This document shows positions 17,589 to 26,211 of a DNA stretch of 64,000 nucleotides, piece by piece. This stretch comes from Pseudosulfitobacter pseudonitzschiae (lineage in GTDB: Bacteria > Pseudomonadota > Alphaproteobacteria > Rhodobacterales > Rhodobacteraceae): contig NZ_CP022420.1 of NCBI RefSeq assembly GCF_002222635.1, forward strand, positions 1 through 64,000, written 5' to 3'. The translations under genes were made by a program, and so were the position numbers. The number at the start of each line of letters is the position of its first letter. Position 1 is the stretch's first letter. A model generated the notes under the pieces. The model was not told the origin of the DNA. It worked only from the letters and a program-made list of their open reading frames with translations, and ran no database searches.

Positions 17589-18281
17589 ATGTCTGAACCC
17601 ATCACCCTCGTAAGCCACGCGCTTTGCCCCTATGTCCAGCGCATCGCCATCGCCCTTGCAGAAAAGGGCGTCGCGCATGACCGTGTCACCATTGATCTCG
17701 CTGACAAGCCGGGCTGGTTTCTGGCGATTTCGCCGCTCAGCCGCACGCCGGTCCTGAAGGTGGACGACGCGGCGCTGTTTGAATCCGCTGCGATCCTTGA
17801 ATATCTCGAGGAAACACAGCCCAACCCGCTGCATCCCGCCGATCCGGTCGAACGGGCGCGGCATCGTGCCTGGATCGGTTTCGGTTCGGAAGTGCTGAAC
17901 GACATCGCGGGTTTCTACGCCGCGCCGGACGAGGCAGCGCTCGACGCAAAGGCGGCGGCACTGCATGCCCGCTTCCGCCTGCTCGAGGACCATCTCGGCC
18001 AGGGCCCGTGGTTCGCGGGCGACCGCTTCAGCCTGGTCGACGCGGTCTTCGCTCCGGTGTTCCGTTACTTCGAAACCTTCGAGCAGATCGGGGACTTCGG
18101 TTTTTTCGACGGGCTTGCCCGGGTTCCGGCCTGGCGTGTGGCGTTGGCGGCCCGACCGACCGCGCGCAATGCCGTCGCCGCTGACTATGGTGACCGTCTG
18201 GCCGAGTTCCTGCGTCGCCGCAATGGCGCGCTGGCAGGTCGTATGGAAATAAGCTCCGTGCGGGAAAGGCAGTCGGCTTGA
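17589..18281 (+). CDS. glutathione S-transferase family protein
   Basis: A 230-residue GST. CPYVQR at 13-18 places the catalytic Cys at the start of helix 1, as in omega-like and glutaredoxin-like GSTs. SPLSRTPVLKVDDAALFESAAILEYL contains the cis-Pro and the Glu-Ser glutathione contacts; the C-terminal domain includes WFAGDRFSLVDAVF. The ATG at 17589 follows AAGGAAAAAACC. Confidence 0.87.
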   Translation: MSEPITLVSHALCPYVQRIAIALAEKGVAHDRVTIDLADKPGWFLAISPLSRTPVLKVDDAALFESAAILEYLEETQPNPLHPADPVERARHRAWIGFGSEVLNDIAGFYAAPDEAALDAKAAALHARFRLLEDHLGQGPWFAGDRFSLVDAVFAPVFRYFETFEQIGDFGFFDGLARVPAWRVALAARPTARNAVAADYGDRLAEFLRRRNGALAGRMEISSVRERQSA

Positions 18282-18340
18282 GCCAGGAAGCCGCCGCCAT
18301 GTGCTACGATGTCGAAGCCCGTCACAAGGAGAGCGGCGGC

Positions 18341-18826
18341 ATGACGCAGAAAGGGTCGCCCCGGATCACATTCGCGCGCTTGCCGGATATCCCGCCGGAC
18401 ATCCTGATCGCGCATATGTCCGACCCGCGCGTGGCCGCACACATGCCGCTGCTGAAAGGCGCGTGGAACCGCGACATCGCCGCGGAATTCGTCGCAGCCA
18501 AGGAGGAGCGCTGGCGCAGCGACGGGCTGGGGCATTGGGCAATCCTTGCGGATGATCGCTATGTGGGCTGGGGCGGGTTCCAGAAGGAGGGCGTGGAATG
18601 GGATTTCGGCCTGGTCCTGAAACCTGACGCCTTCGGACTTGGCGCACGGATCACCCGCGAGGCCATCGCCTTCGCCAGGGCCGACGCGCGCATTCCCTTC
18701 GTCACCTTCCTGCTGCCGCCGTCGCGCCGGAACCTCGCCGCGCTCGACCGGTTGGGCGCGAGGTTCGTCGGCGAAATCGAGCATGATGGCGCGACATTCC
18801 TCAAGTACCGGTTGGAGACGCGGTGA
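18341..18826 (+). CDS. GNAT family N-acetyltransferase
   Basis: A 161-residue acetyltransferase-like protein. DDRYVGWGGFQKEGVEWDFGLVLKP and FGLGARITREAIAFAR correspond to strand 4 and motif A, with a degenerate pyrophosphate loop (FGLGARIT). The ATG at 18341 has AAGGAG 9-13 bases upstream; earlier starts lack one. It follows the GST gene closely on the same strand. Confidence 0.78.
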   Translation: MTQKGSPRITFARLPDIPPDILIAHMSDPRVAAHMPLLKGAWNRDIAAEFVAAKEERWRSDGLGHWAILADDRYVGWGGFQKEGVEWDFGLVLKPDAFGLGARITREAIAFARADARIPFVTFLLPPSRRNLAALDRLGARFVGEIEHDGATFLKYRLETR

Positions 18827-19127
18827 CATCCGGTTCTACACGGAGCCGATTGCAAGGAAGAAACCCAATTTCTGGGGCCGCGGACGGTTTTCTTGCTCAC
18901 GGATCGCTGGCTACGATACCTGCAGCGGCATCCAAGGGAGTGGCGTTCCCGCACTCGGATCCAAGTGAATGGTGGCTGCGTGCCGGTCTCAACCGTAGGA
19001 GGTTTGGCAATCTGCAGCAATGCGGCCGTTCGATCACAGTGCAGCATCGGACGGGGCGGGCTCCAAGCTGCCTTACGGCAGCACCCCGAACCCGGTGGAT
19101 TACCCCCGCCGGGCCCGAGGTGGAGAC
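18827..19127. other. intergenic, nothing recognised
   Basis: About 300 bases between the acetyltransferase gene and the convergent ssb gene. I find no plausible gene, RNA or repeat other than the ssb hairpin at its right edge. It may mark the border between cargo and plasmid backbone. Confidence 0.4.
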
Positions 19128-19145
19128 CCCGTTCTTCAGAACGGG
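19128..19145 (-). terminator. hairpin over the ssb stop codon
   Basis: CCCGTTCT (19128-19135) and AGAACGGG (19138-19145) pair perfectly around a 2-nt centre, so the true loop must open one or two pairs. The structure includes the ssb stop codon and may terminate ssb transcription. Confidence 0.45.
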
Positions 19146-19540
19146 ATCTCGTCGTCGCGGTCGACCAGCTCGGGGTCTTGTCCCTCGGCCGACTTCGGGC
19201 GGCTGAGGAAGTCGACCTTTTCGGCGATGATCTCGCAGCCGTAGCGATCGTTGCCCATGCTATCGATCCACTTGCTGTAGTGGATACGGCCGTGGACGAG
19301 GACCTTCATGCCCTTTTCGCAATGCTCCGCGACCGTCTTGCCGAGACCGTTGAAGCAGGTGATGCGGTGCCATTCCGTGTCCATGACCCGGTAGCCGTTG
19401 TCGTCGCGCAGCACGCGACCTTCCGCGAGGCGGGGGCGCGAGGTGGCGAGGCTGAAGTTGGTGATCTGGGTGCCGCCCTGGGTGGTGCGGGCTTCGGGGT
19501 TCTGGCCGATGTTGCCGGCGAGGATGACGATGTTCTGCAT
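19136..19540 (-). CDS. ssb: single-stranded DNA-binding protein, plasmid type
   Basis: A 134-residue SSB. The OB fold runs from MQNIVILAGNIGQNPEART through TQITNFSLATS, TEWHRITCFNGLGKTVAEHC, GMKVLVHGRIHYSKW and GNDRYGCEIIAEKVDFL. The C-terminal acidic tip DDEIPF is the conserved protein-interaction tail. AGGAG is about 6 bases before the start. It is short compared with chromosomal SSBs, as usual for mobile-element copies, and lies in the plasmid backbone near rep genes. Confidence 0.9.
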   Translation of the reverse strand: MQNIVILAGNIGQNPEARTTQGGTQITNFSLATSRPRLAEGRVLRDDNGYRVMDTEWHRITCFNGLGKTVAEHCEKGMKVLVHGRIHYSKWIDSMGNDRYGCEIIAEKVDFLSRPKSAEGQDPELVDRDDEIPF

Positions 19541-19922
19541 GATAAGCTCCTGTGTTTCCTGTCTTCGGGACTGTCCCTTCGACAAGACCCTGAAAAAGCC
19601 CGTCGGGTGACGCGTGCACGGTGGACAGCATGGACGCCGGAAACCCCCAAAGGACCGGGGTGGAGCGGGCTGGGCGTGGAACACGCCCGACACGGCCCGG
19701 TCTGACGCGGGGTTGCGCGTGAGGCAGACCGAACGGGATTAGGGGATTGTCAGTCGAAGGGATGGACCAGAGGACAGAGGAGCGCGGGGAGCCCATGCCA
19801 GATCCTGTCACCTTGCCAATCAAGGCTGCCTGACCCAAGCCCAGCACAATACACTGTGCGGCAAAGACTATGAATCAGCCAACACTCGTCACCTGCACCC
19901 TGCCTACGGGAGTTGCGGCGTC
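19541..19922. other. intergenic, no gene seen
   Basis: About 380 bases upstream of ssb. It must contain the ssb promoter; I find no convincing gene or RNA. Several short frames lack ribosome sites. Confidence 0.4.
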
Positions 19923-20321
19923 ATGCCACGACGAGTATCGATACCGGATCATTCAGAAGATGAGGCACCAATTGCTGATTTCGATCTCTAGGCACTGTCG
20001 CTCACCGAGCTGAAGAAAATGCAGAAAGACGTCTCCAAGGCGATCTCCACCTTTGAGGAGCGGCAGAAGGCGGAAGCCCGCGCCAAGGTGGAAGCCTTCG
20101 CTCGGGATCTGGGCTATCTCCTTGCCGAACTCGTCGGCACAGATACGAAAACCAAGCGTGTGCCTGCCCCGGTGAAGTACCGTCACACTGAGAACCCTGC
20201 GCTCACCCGATCCGGTCACGGGCGCAAACCGCAGTGGTTCGTGAAGGCGCTGGCTGTTGGAAAATCGAAGGACGATCTGGCGGCACGAAGGCGCTACGCG
20301 GCCGGATCATTTTGGATTTGA
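19923..20321 (+). pseudogene. H-NS/HvrA family protein, interrupted by an amber codon
   Basis: From the ATG at 19923 the frame reads MPRRVSIPDHSEDEAPIADF, then DL, then TAG at 19989-19991, then continues in the same frame as ALSLTELKKMQKDVSKA and on to the stop at 20321. The part after the stop is a clear H-NS histone-family protein: coiled-coil N-terminus (TFEERQKAEARAKVEAF), then YRHTENPALT and GHGRKPQW. The C-terminal DNA-binding motif normally reads TWSGRGRKP; here it is TRSGHGRKP, losing the Trp. An ATG at 20019 could make a 100-residue protein lacking the first helix. Decay is more likely than function. Confidence 0.62.
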
Positions 20322-21359
20322 CGGCTCGACTGCGGGAAACTCGAACGCTGTCTCGTCGGGTTTTGGCCCCATCACACGAGTAGGCAGATTGGGAGCAGGC
20401 GCATAGCCGCGGTGGTGCCCTTTGACCAGAACAACTTTGCCGCTGCGGTAGTGCCGCTCATGCTCGGCAACCCAGTGACGCATGGGTCCGTTGCGCGCGT
20501 CTTGGGTTTGACATTCGAATTCAAGGCGAGCGGTCCTTTCCGCCATGTGCGCGGCGGCCTTCGGGCCAATCCGGATCGTCAGATGTGATTTCTGGGCACC
20601 AAGTATCCAGGACTTGCCAAACTTCCGGGCAGTCTTCGTGTTCTTGCTGGTGAATGTCTCGGTTTCCGTGGGGATGATTCCGCCCAGATCCGGCGAGTCA
20701 AGCATGGCAAAGAGCGCGTATGGAATGAAGAGATCGTAGCCAGTTTCAACCTGATGCACCGTGCGTCGACCGTTGATCATTTCCATCGTATCTCTGCTCC
20801 GCACGCGGAAATCGACCACGGAACGGCTCTGCTCGACTTCGACGTTATCATAGTTCAGCTCTCCTGCCGGCGTTCGCTTGACGAGCAAGGCGCAGATCGG
20901 GTCGACGACACGCGAATTCTCACGGCGATGAAACATCGTGATGCGCAAATGGTGCTCGTTACGATCATCAAGCAGATAGCCGCGCAAGCCGGTGCCTGAC
21001 GGCTTGTCGTCATACCTGGTCACAGATGAAGCCCGTTCGAAGCGTGCGACGCCCAGCTCTCGATCGTCGAACTCTACCCAAACGACGTCAGCAGGTAGTT
21101 TCACCTCACCAAGGATCGCCATGGCCGGTAGCCCGGTTTCGGCTGCCTGTTTGGCGACAGCGTCATGTAGAGAATCGGCGTAGGCTGCTGCCAAATGATC
21201 GAGAAGGTACACTTTGGCCTGCTGCAGTGCGTCGAGCGCATGCTCGCGAAAGAGTTTCAGGTCTTCGGACGGCGTGAAGTGCCAAACCAAGTCGTCAGCG
21301 GGAGCCGATTTACCCGCCAGTGATGATCCATATAACGAAATCAATGATTTATAGAGCAT
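20307..21359 (-). CDS. plasmid protein of unknown function
   Basis: A 350-residue protein. The start at 21359 (MLYKSLISLYG) has GAGGT about 10 bases upstream. The sequence looks like a folded soluble protein: an alpha-helical first part (FREHALDALQQAKVYLLDHL), a central Glu/Arg-rich segment (VVDPICALLVKRTPAGELNYDN) and a C-terminal HWVAEHERHYRSGKVVLVKG followed by HHRG, reminiscent of phage or plasmid proteins with a short basic motif. I do not recognise a family. Its 3' end overlaps the convergent H-NS remnant by 15 bases. Confidence 0.62.
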   Translation of the reverse strand: MLYKSLISLYGSSLAGKSAPADDLVWHFTPSEDLKLFREHALDALQQAKVYLLDHLAAAYADSLHDAVAKQAAETGLPAMAILGEVKLPADVVWVEFDDRELGVARFERASSVTRYDDKPSGTGLRGYLLDDRNEHHLRITMFHRRENSRVVDPICALLVKRTPAGELNYDNVEVEQSRSVVDFRVRSRDTMEMINGRRTVHQVETGYDLFIPYALFAMLDSPDLGGIIPTETETFTSKNTKTARKFGKSWILGAQKSHLTIRIGPKAAAHMAERTARLEFECQTQDARNGPMRHWVAEHERHYRSGKVVLVKGHHRGYAPAPNLPTRVMGPKPDETAFEFPAVEPSNPK

Positions 21360-21584
21360 ACTTTGGCACCTCAACCCGACACAGAACAGCTTGCGGCGTA
21401 GCACGTCCATGTTCAAGCGGCTTTCGTAGCGCCATCGAGTGCCGTGACGTGTGCTCCAATCGCGTCAGGATAGCTATGCCGACCATTGTTGGCTCATTTT
21501 GACAGTCGGCCGGGGCCGTTGACAGGCGAAAGGGCCGGATCGGTGACCCTGCCCCGACGCCGAGCCCTTCTCGAAACCGTGGGC

Positions 21585-21749
21585 CTAAGCCCACGGGTCG
21601 ATCTCAACCAGCACCTGAACTTCGTCGCCGTCGATTTCATCGGCGGGAATGGCGCCATAGGTTCCATCCCCGGCCTGGAAGACGACGATCGAGACCATGA
21701 GGGTGGCGGCGAGGGAGGCTGCGAAGGCGTGTGCATCTTTGCGGGACAT
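21585..21749 (-). CDS. small single-pass membrane protein
   Basis: A 54-residue product: MSRKDAHAFAASLAATLMVSIVVFQ forms a basic N-terminus and one transmembrane helix, followed by an acidic tail rich in Asp/Glu (ADEIDGDEVQVLVEID). AGGAG sits 8 bases before the ATG, the main reason to prefer this start over longer frames. Function unknown. Confidence 0.55.
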   Translation of the reverse strand: MSRKDAHAFAASLAATLMVSIVVFQAGDGTYGAIPADEIDGDEVQVLVEIDPWA

Positions 21750-22135
21750 CTGTTTGGCTCCTGTCTTGGAGGCGGAGGACCATCCCCCGCGCGACAGGAC
21801 CCCGCAGGCCCGAATACTGGCTGACATCACCGGGTGCGTTCGGCTTGCCCGAATCCATCCGGCGGCACGGGCTTGCCCGTAGTCCGACCCCTCGCGGGTT
21901 GATCTCGAAGACGGGATTCGGGCCAAGGAAGGGAATGGCGAGCGGGGGATGGTCCCCCAACATCAGGAGCCGGTTGTCCCGCTGATGCTTGGAACGCCGC
22001 CAGCCTCCCGGCCACGCTCTTGGTTGAAGACTTCTTCTTTGGGGATGGATCCTTTGGTGCCCCGCGAACTCAAAGGACAGGGTTGTGATGGATGAGAGGC
22101 CCGCGCTTGGGCGGGCCCCTCGGTTTCAGTTGGGC
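21750..22135. other. intergenic, one hairpin
   Basis: No gene is visible. GGCCCGC (22098-22104) and GCGGGCC (22111-22117) form a 7-bp stem with a 6-nt loop just past the stop of the minus-strand gene at 22136 and probably terminate it. The remainder holds the promoter of the small membrane protein. Confidence 0.45.
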
Positions 22136-22609
22136 TCAGGCGGCCAGGTCCGCGCCCCCTGCCCTTTCGCCCTGTTCATCGCCGACGATTTCAAGCCGCG
22201 CGTTGCGGTATCCTTCCTTGGCGATCCAAAGCTCGGCCGCAGTGACGGACTCCGCCAGATGCAGCAGCTCCGTGTTGCCGCCGAAGTCGAGAAGCACGCG
22301 CACCTGCCCGGGCTTCGGATCCTCGGCCACCTCGAAGACGAGGGTGCTGTCAGCGGAATGGCTGCGCATGATGGTCACGAGGATCACCCCGTCCGACGAG
22401 AAGTTGCCCTCATGCAGCGTGAACGACGCGGGAGCCGTCCAGGTCGGATAGGCCCGGGGTGGTTCCTTTTTTACAAGGCGGCCGACACCGTTCGAACGCT
22501 CCCAGGCCGCCAGCTTCTTCGTGAAGCGTGCCGGTGGCTTGGGGCTGCCGTCAGTGTAGCGAATGAGCGCCCCGAGGGGTGCGGTTTCGATGATGGTTGT
22601 TGCAGACAT
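22136..22609 (-). CDS. hypothetical protein next to large ParB-like gene
   Basis: A 157-residue soluble protein with GAGGAATC right before the ATG. It has no signal peptide or membrane segment. The N-terminal part (RYTDGSPKPPARFTKKLAAW) is basic and the C-terminal half is acidic. I recognise no family. It lies 99 bases downstream of the large ParB-like gene on the same strand, with its own palindrome and hairpin between, so it may be separately regulated plasmid maintenance material. Confidence 0.68.
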   Translation of the reverse strand: MSATTIIETAPLGALIRYTDGSPKPPARFTKKLAAWERSNGVGRLVKKEPPRAYPTWTAPASFTLHEGNFSSDGVILVTIMRSHSADSTLVFEVAEDPKPGQVRVLLDFGGNTELLHLAESVTAAELWIAKEGYRNARLEIVGDEQGERAGGADLAA

Positions 22610-22622
22610 GATTCCTCATTCC

Positions 22623-22642
22623 GAATGCGAGTAATCGCATTC
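22623..22642. promoter_or_regulatory. 8-4-8 palindrome before hypothetical gene
   Basis: GAATGCGA (22623-22630) and TCGCATTC (22635-22642) are perfect inverted repeats around GTAA, 13 bases upstream of the start of the gene at 22609. This is a typical operator size. Confidence 0.42.
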
Positions 22643-22675
22643 ATCTTATTGATATTGTTACGTTATAGGGTGATT

Positions 22676-22696
22676 GGGGGCGGAATCTCCGCCCCC
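22676..22696 (-). terminator. hairpin after large ParB-like gene
   Basis: GGGGGCGGA (22676-22684) and TCCGCCCCC (22688-22696) form a 9-bp stem with a 3-nt loop, 12 bases past the stop of the ParB-like gene. No U-tract. Confidence 0.5.
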
Positions 22697-22708
22697 CACT
22701 GGATCACG

Positions 22709-24886
22709 TTATTCCGCGGCCAGCATCGATGCGCCTTGAGCAGGCAGGTCATCCGTCAGGAATGCAGGAAGGTCAGCTTCACTGACGCTGTCAGCGACTT
22801 CGGCATCCGCCCCCTGGCCTTCGGCACGGTCCTCACCGTCCAGCGCCACGAGATCGTTCCGGCGCAGGACCTCGGGCAACCAGCCGCTGCCCTTCAGCAA
22901 GCGCTCGGCTTCACTGGCCATCTCGCTTTTCTTCAGGTGATCGAGGAGCTGGGCAGTCCCCTCCCCTTTCGCTTCGCGCACGGCCTCGAGGATGCGGGCC
23001 TTGGGCACGCGGTTGAGATAGGTGTCGACCGTCGGCTCCCAGCCCGCCTCGACCATGTCGAGATCTGTGGCACGCGCCACGAGATCGGAATGCGCCATCC
23101 GCCGGGTCAGACCGCCTGCGGAGATGCCTGCACCGTATGGGTTCACCTTCTCATGCAGCGCGTTGACGCCGAAGCTGAGGCAATGCGCCAGCAAGGCCAA
23201 CCGACTGCCCTGATCGAGGACCGTCAGATAGTCCCAGAGCGCTGCATCATCGCCAAGCGGCAGATCGGCTTCCCATTCCGCATGACGCTCGTCGACCAGC
23301 TTCGCCACCACGCTGTCTTTCAGATCGGGCGCTTGCGCTGACATATAGACCTGACGCACGGATGCCTCGAGACAGCTGCCCGAAGCAGATGAGGTGCGGA
23401 AGGTGTCCGTCACCAGCTTCAGGAGCAGGAGTGTCAGCGCGACATCCGGCGAGCGCCCGATCGCTTCACGCAGCGCCAGCGTCCGGTGGGCCGTCAACTC
23501 CATGACCAGCCGCTCAGGCAGCGGCTTCAACGACCCTTCATCCTCATCCTCCGGCAAGTCAGCTCCGATCGGCTGGCCACCCGACATGATGACGGTTCCG
23601 CCATGAGCGGCCCTGCCATGGCCGTCGGTGAGATCACGATAATCCCCCTGCCCTGCCACCGCAGGATCAGTACCATCCTGGACCGCGGTCTCGTCAGCGG
23701 GCTCATCCTCTGGACGCACATAGCCGCGATAGACGGCCAGCGCGCCGTAGCGGTCGAGCGTGACGAACGCCCCTGCCCGTCCGATTTCCATCGGATGATA
23801 GATCAACGGCCGGGTCTCGATCTTTTCCATCTCCGTTTCCAATACGCCAAGCCGCGTGGCGATCTCGTCGGGGATGTCATCCTGATCCGCGTATTCCTCC
23901 TCGAGCGCTCGGTACTCGGCGAGCAGCTTGGCATGAGCTGCACCTTCGTCATCCGTCATCGGTGCCGGATCACCAGACAGAGACCGCAGCCCGTGACTGT
24001 AGCCGTAGGGCAGGTCAAGCGCGACCTCGATCCACTTCCAGCCCTCAACCGCAACCGTCTCAGCCTCGGCCTGGAGTTTTTCCGTCACCAGCCGATCGAG
24101 CAGGGCAGGGTCCTCGAGCCAGCGACCGTCATCGCCCTGAAAGAGGTCATGTAGCATCGTGCCGCCCGCTGCTTCGTAGGCCTCAACACCCACAAAGACC
24201 GCGCGCCGGTCAGACGCCCGGACCGACGTCTCTGTCAGCATGCGCCGGATCTGGAATGGCTCCTTGTTCCAGGATGAATGGATCACATCCCAGACCTGAA
24301 CCTGACGCGCATGATCGGGGTTCACGGTGAAGGCCATGAGCTGTTCCAGCGTCATGCCATCCTCGGCATAGACCTCAAGCAGGGCAGGGGCGACGGAAGC
24401 GAGTTTCAGGCGTTGCTTCACGACCTGCTGCGTCACGAAGAAGGCCGCAGCAATCTCTGCGTCGCTCTGGCCCTTGTCCCGCAGCGCCACAAACGCGCGG
24501 AACTGGTCGAGCGGGTGCAAGGCGACGCGCTGCATGTTCTCTGCAAGGGAATCGTCCTCGGCCAGAATCTCGGAAGCAGCATCGCGGACGATGCAGGGAA
24601 TGGGCGTGGTCTTTGCCAAACGCTTTTGCTTCACCAGCAAGGACAATGCTTGAAACCGGCGGCCACCGGCCGGGATCTCGAACTTGCCGATCTCGGTACC
24701 ATCGTCAGCCAAGACGGGCCGCACGCTCAGGCTCTGCAACAGACCGCGGCGGGCGATGTCTTCGGCCAGTTCCTCGACAGACACGCCAGCCTTGATGCGC
24801 CGCACATTGGACTGGCTCAGCACCAGCTTGTCGAAAGGGATATCCCGGGACGGCGACAGGGTGATTTTCTGGACAGCTTTGGTCAT
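22709..24886 (-). CDS. very large ParB/RepB/Spo0J family protein
   Basis: A 725-residue protein, more than twice the usual ParB length. Residues about 10-110 are the ParB N-terminal CTP-binding domain (PFDKLVLSQSNVRRIKAGVS, ELAEDIARRGLLQSLSVRP, IPAGGRRFQALSLL), then AEDDSLAENMQRVALHPLDQFRAF and a KorB/ParB-like helix-turn-helix (SDAEIAAAFFVTQQVVKQRLK). The long C-terminal part is acidic and helical with no domain I can name. The start at 24886 has GGAGAAG 5-11 bases upstream; the frame runs further upstream through a parS-like palindrome, which argues against that longer start. No ParA partner is adjacent apart from RepA of the repABC operon, which has its own RepB. Confidence 0.84.
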   Translation of the reverse strand: MTKAVQKITLSPSRDIPFDKLVLSQSNVRRIKAGVSVEELAEDIARRGLLQSLSVRPVLADDGTEIGKFEIPAGGRRFQALSLLVKQKRLAKTTPIPCIVRDAASEILAEDDSLAENMQRVALHPLDQFRAFVALRDKGQSDAEIAAAFFVTQQVVKQRLKLASVAPALLEVYAEDGMTLEQLMAFTVNPDHARQVQVWDVIHSSWNKEPFQIRRMLTETSVRASDRRAVFVGVEAYEAAGGTMLHDLFQGDDGRWLEDPALLDRLVTEKLQAEAETVAVEGWKWIEVALDLPYGYSHGLRSLSGDPAPMTDDEGAAHAKLLAEYRALEEEYADQDDIPDEIATRLGVLETEMEKIETRPLIYHPMEIGRAGAFVTLDRYGALAVYRGYVRPEDEPADETAVQDGTDPAVAGQGDYRDLTDGHGRAAHGGTVIMSGGQPIGADLPEDEDEGSLKPLPERLVMELTAHRTLALREAIGRSPDVALTLLLLKLVTDTFRTSSASGSCLEASVRQVYMSAQAPDLKDSVVAKLVDERHAEWEADLPLGDDAALWDYLTVLDQGSRLALLAHCLSFGVNALHEKVNPYGAGISAGGLTRRMAHSDLVARATDLDMVEAGWEPTVDTYLNRVPKARILEAVREAKGEGTAQLLDHLKKSEMASEAERLLKGSGWLPEVLRRNDLVALDGEDRAEGQGADAEVADSVSEADLPAFLTDDLPAQGASMLAAE

Positions 24887-24977
24887 CAGATCTTCTCCAC
24901 AACGGGCGCCGGAAGCCACTCTCCCGATCTCACTTCCCGTCACCCTCAAACCAACACTCCTTTCCCTCTCATGATCG

Positions 24978-24997
24978 TTCTTGACCGCGGTCAAGAA
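24978..24997. other. parS-like palindrome, copy 1
   Basis: TTCTTGACCGCGGTCAAGAA is a perfect 20-bp palindrome just past the repC stop codon and 92 bases upstream of the large ParB-like gene. Its 18-bp core TCTTGACCGCGGTCAAGA recurs at 26309 and 26350. repABC plasmids carry parS palindromes in such positions. Confidence 0.68.
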
Positions 24998-24999
24998 GT

Positions 25000-26133
25000 T
25001 CATGTGGGAGCAAGTTGTGTGCGTAGGATCCTTTCGAAATAGGCGTCAGGGTGTTTGATCGTGTCTGCTCTTGCTATCAGGTAGTCGAAGACGAGAAGCA
25101 GTTTTCCCGCGCCAGCTTTCTGGATGCCATGCCGCAGTTCGTCTTGGCTTATTCTAAGCAATCGACCGAGGTCGTATAGAATGCGGGTGAGGGCTTCTCC
25201 TGTACGCGGCGGATCTGGGAAAAATCCCGCAACATGGGTGAAGTCTTCCCATGCCATGCGTGCTGGGTCTCGGTTCATCGTGGGTTTGGCTTGTGCGGGT
25301 TGTTCACCGCGATTGACCGTAGAGGGAGCAATCTTTTTAATATCTTTTTTTATAGACTCTATGTGCCGGACATTTTGTCCGTTTGTGGCGGGCAGATCGT
25401 TGGAACTTGGTGTATGAGGTCGGTGTTCGATAGCTTGTAAATTATCTTCGGAACCAGCTTTTTCTGCGGCATGGTGTTCACCGTAGCTTGCGTCGGTATC
25501 GGCTCCGAGGGCTCTAAGTTCCGAGATAACGCTCAGGACTGCATCAACGGTTAATGTTGCTCGACGCAGGACATTTCTGATCATGTTGAGGGTAGAGAGC
25601 TTTGCGTCATCGAAGCGTGTCTGTTGGAGTAGCGAAGCTCGTAGGGCCAACGCCTCAGCCTTCAGTGATCGCAAGCGCTCGCGTTCTTCGGTGAGTTGCA
25701 AGGCTTGCGTCGAGAGCGAGCCGTACCTCTGGATCAAGGGCTTCAGGTCGATGCCGAAGGCATCTCTGATAACGCCTCCATACCGCAGCGGAAAGCGTTT
25801 GCCATTTGCTGAGTTCTTGCGTTCGATCAGTTCAGCAGCTGAGAGGCGTCCCAGGCTGCGTCGAAGTGTTCTCTCATCGAGTCCATTGGCGCGCTCTGAC
25901 AGAGAAGCGTTCGATGGGAACACGACAGTGAGGGTAAGTCGCTGGCTGTCCTGAATCTCACGTTCTTTGCGGGGTAGGAAGCTAATGAGCGCGGTCAGAA
26001 CGGCGAGGTCATTGGCTGTGAGACCGAGCTCCTTCCTCAGTACGCGAACTGGGCCCAGAAGCTCATAGGGGTTAGGGCAGGGCAGAGATATCCGTTCCGC
26101 CAGGGCGGTTGTTGTTTCAGTTGCATGTCTCAT
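25000..26133 (-). CDS. repC: replication initiator RepC
   Basis: A 377-residue RepC-type initiator, third gene of the repABC operon. The N-terminal half is a winged helix DNA-binding domain: KELGLTANDLAVLTALISFL, VVFPSNASLSERANGLDERT, LRRSLGRLSAAELIERKNS and GKRFPLRYGG. A helical linker (LTEERERLRSLKAEALALRA) and a C-terminal domain (MAWEDFTHVAGFFPDPP, IKHPDAYFERIL) follow. In known repABC plasmids the origin lies inside repC. The ATG at 26133 gives the family's usual N-terminus; a TTG further upstream would read into the antisense-RNA region. Expression is expected to be limited by the ctRNA just upstream. Confidence 0.87.
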   Translation of the reverse strand: MRHATETTTALAERISLPCPNPYELLGPVRVLRKELGLTANDLAVLTALISFLPRKEREIQDSQRLTLTVVFPSNASLSERANGLDERTLRRSLGRLSAAELIERKNSANGKRFPLRYGGVIRDAFGIDLKPLIQRYGSLSTQALQLTEERERLRSLKAEALALRASLLQQTRFDDAKLSTLNMIRNVLRRATLTVDAVLSVISELRALGADTDASYGEHHAAEKAGSEDNLQAIEHRPHTPSSNDLPATNGQNVRHIESIKKDIKKIAPSTVNRGEQPAQAKPTMNRDPARMAWEDFTHVAGFFPDPPRTGEALTRILYDLGRLLRISQDELRHGIQKAGAGKLLLVFDYLIARADTIKHPDAYFERILRTQLAPT

Positions 26134-26176
26134 GGTGTTTCGGAAGAAAAAGCATCCCCGTTCACCGCGAGCGGTG

Positions 26177-26205
26177 TTGAAATCGATTCGTTTTGGGGGT
26201 ATCAA
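26177..26205 (+). promoter_or_regulatory. promoter of the antisense RNA
   Basis: TTGAAA (26177-26182), a 17-base spacer and TATCAA (26200-26205) form a good sigma-70-type promoter on the plus strand, opposite to repABC, ending about 6 bases before the proposed RNA start. Confidence 0.55.
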
Positions 26206-26211
26206 TCAGGT

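Noticed and set aside
24887-25003. 39-residue N-terminal extension of the large ParB-like protein
   Set aside because: It passes through a parS-like palindrome and overlaps the end of repC; the ATG at 24886 has a good ribosome site and begins the conserved domain.
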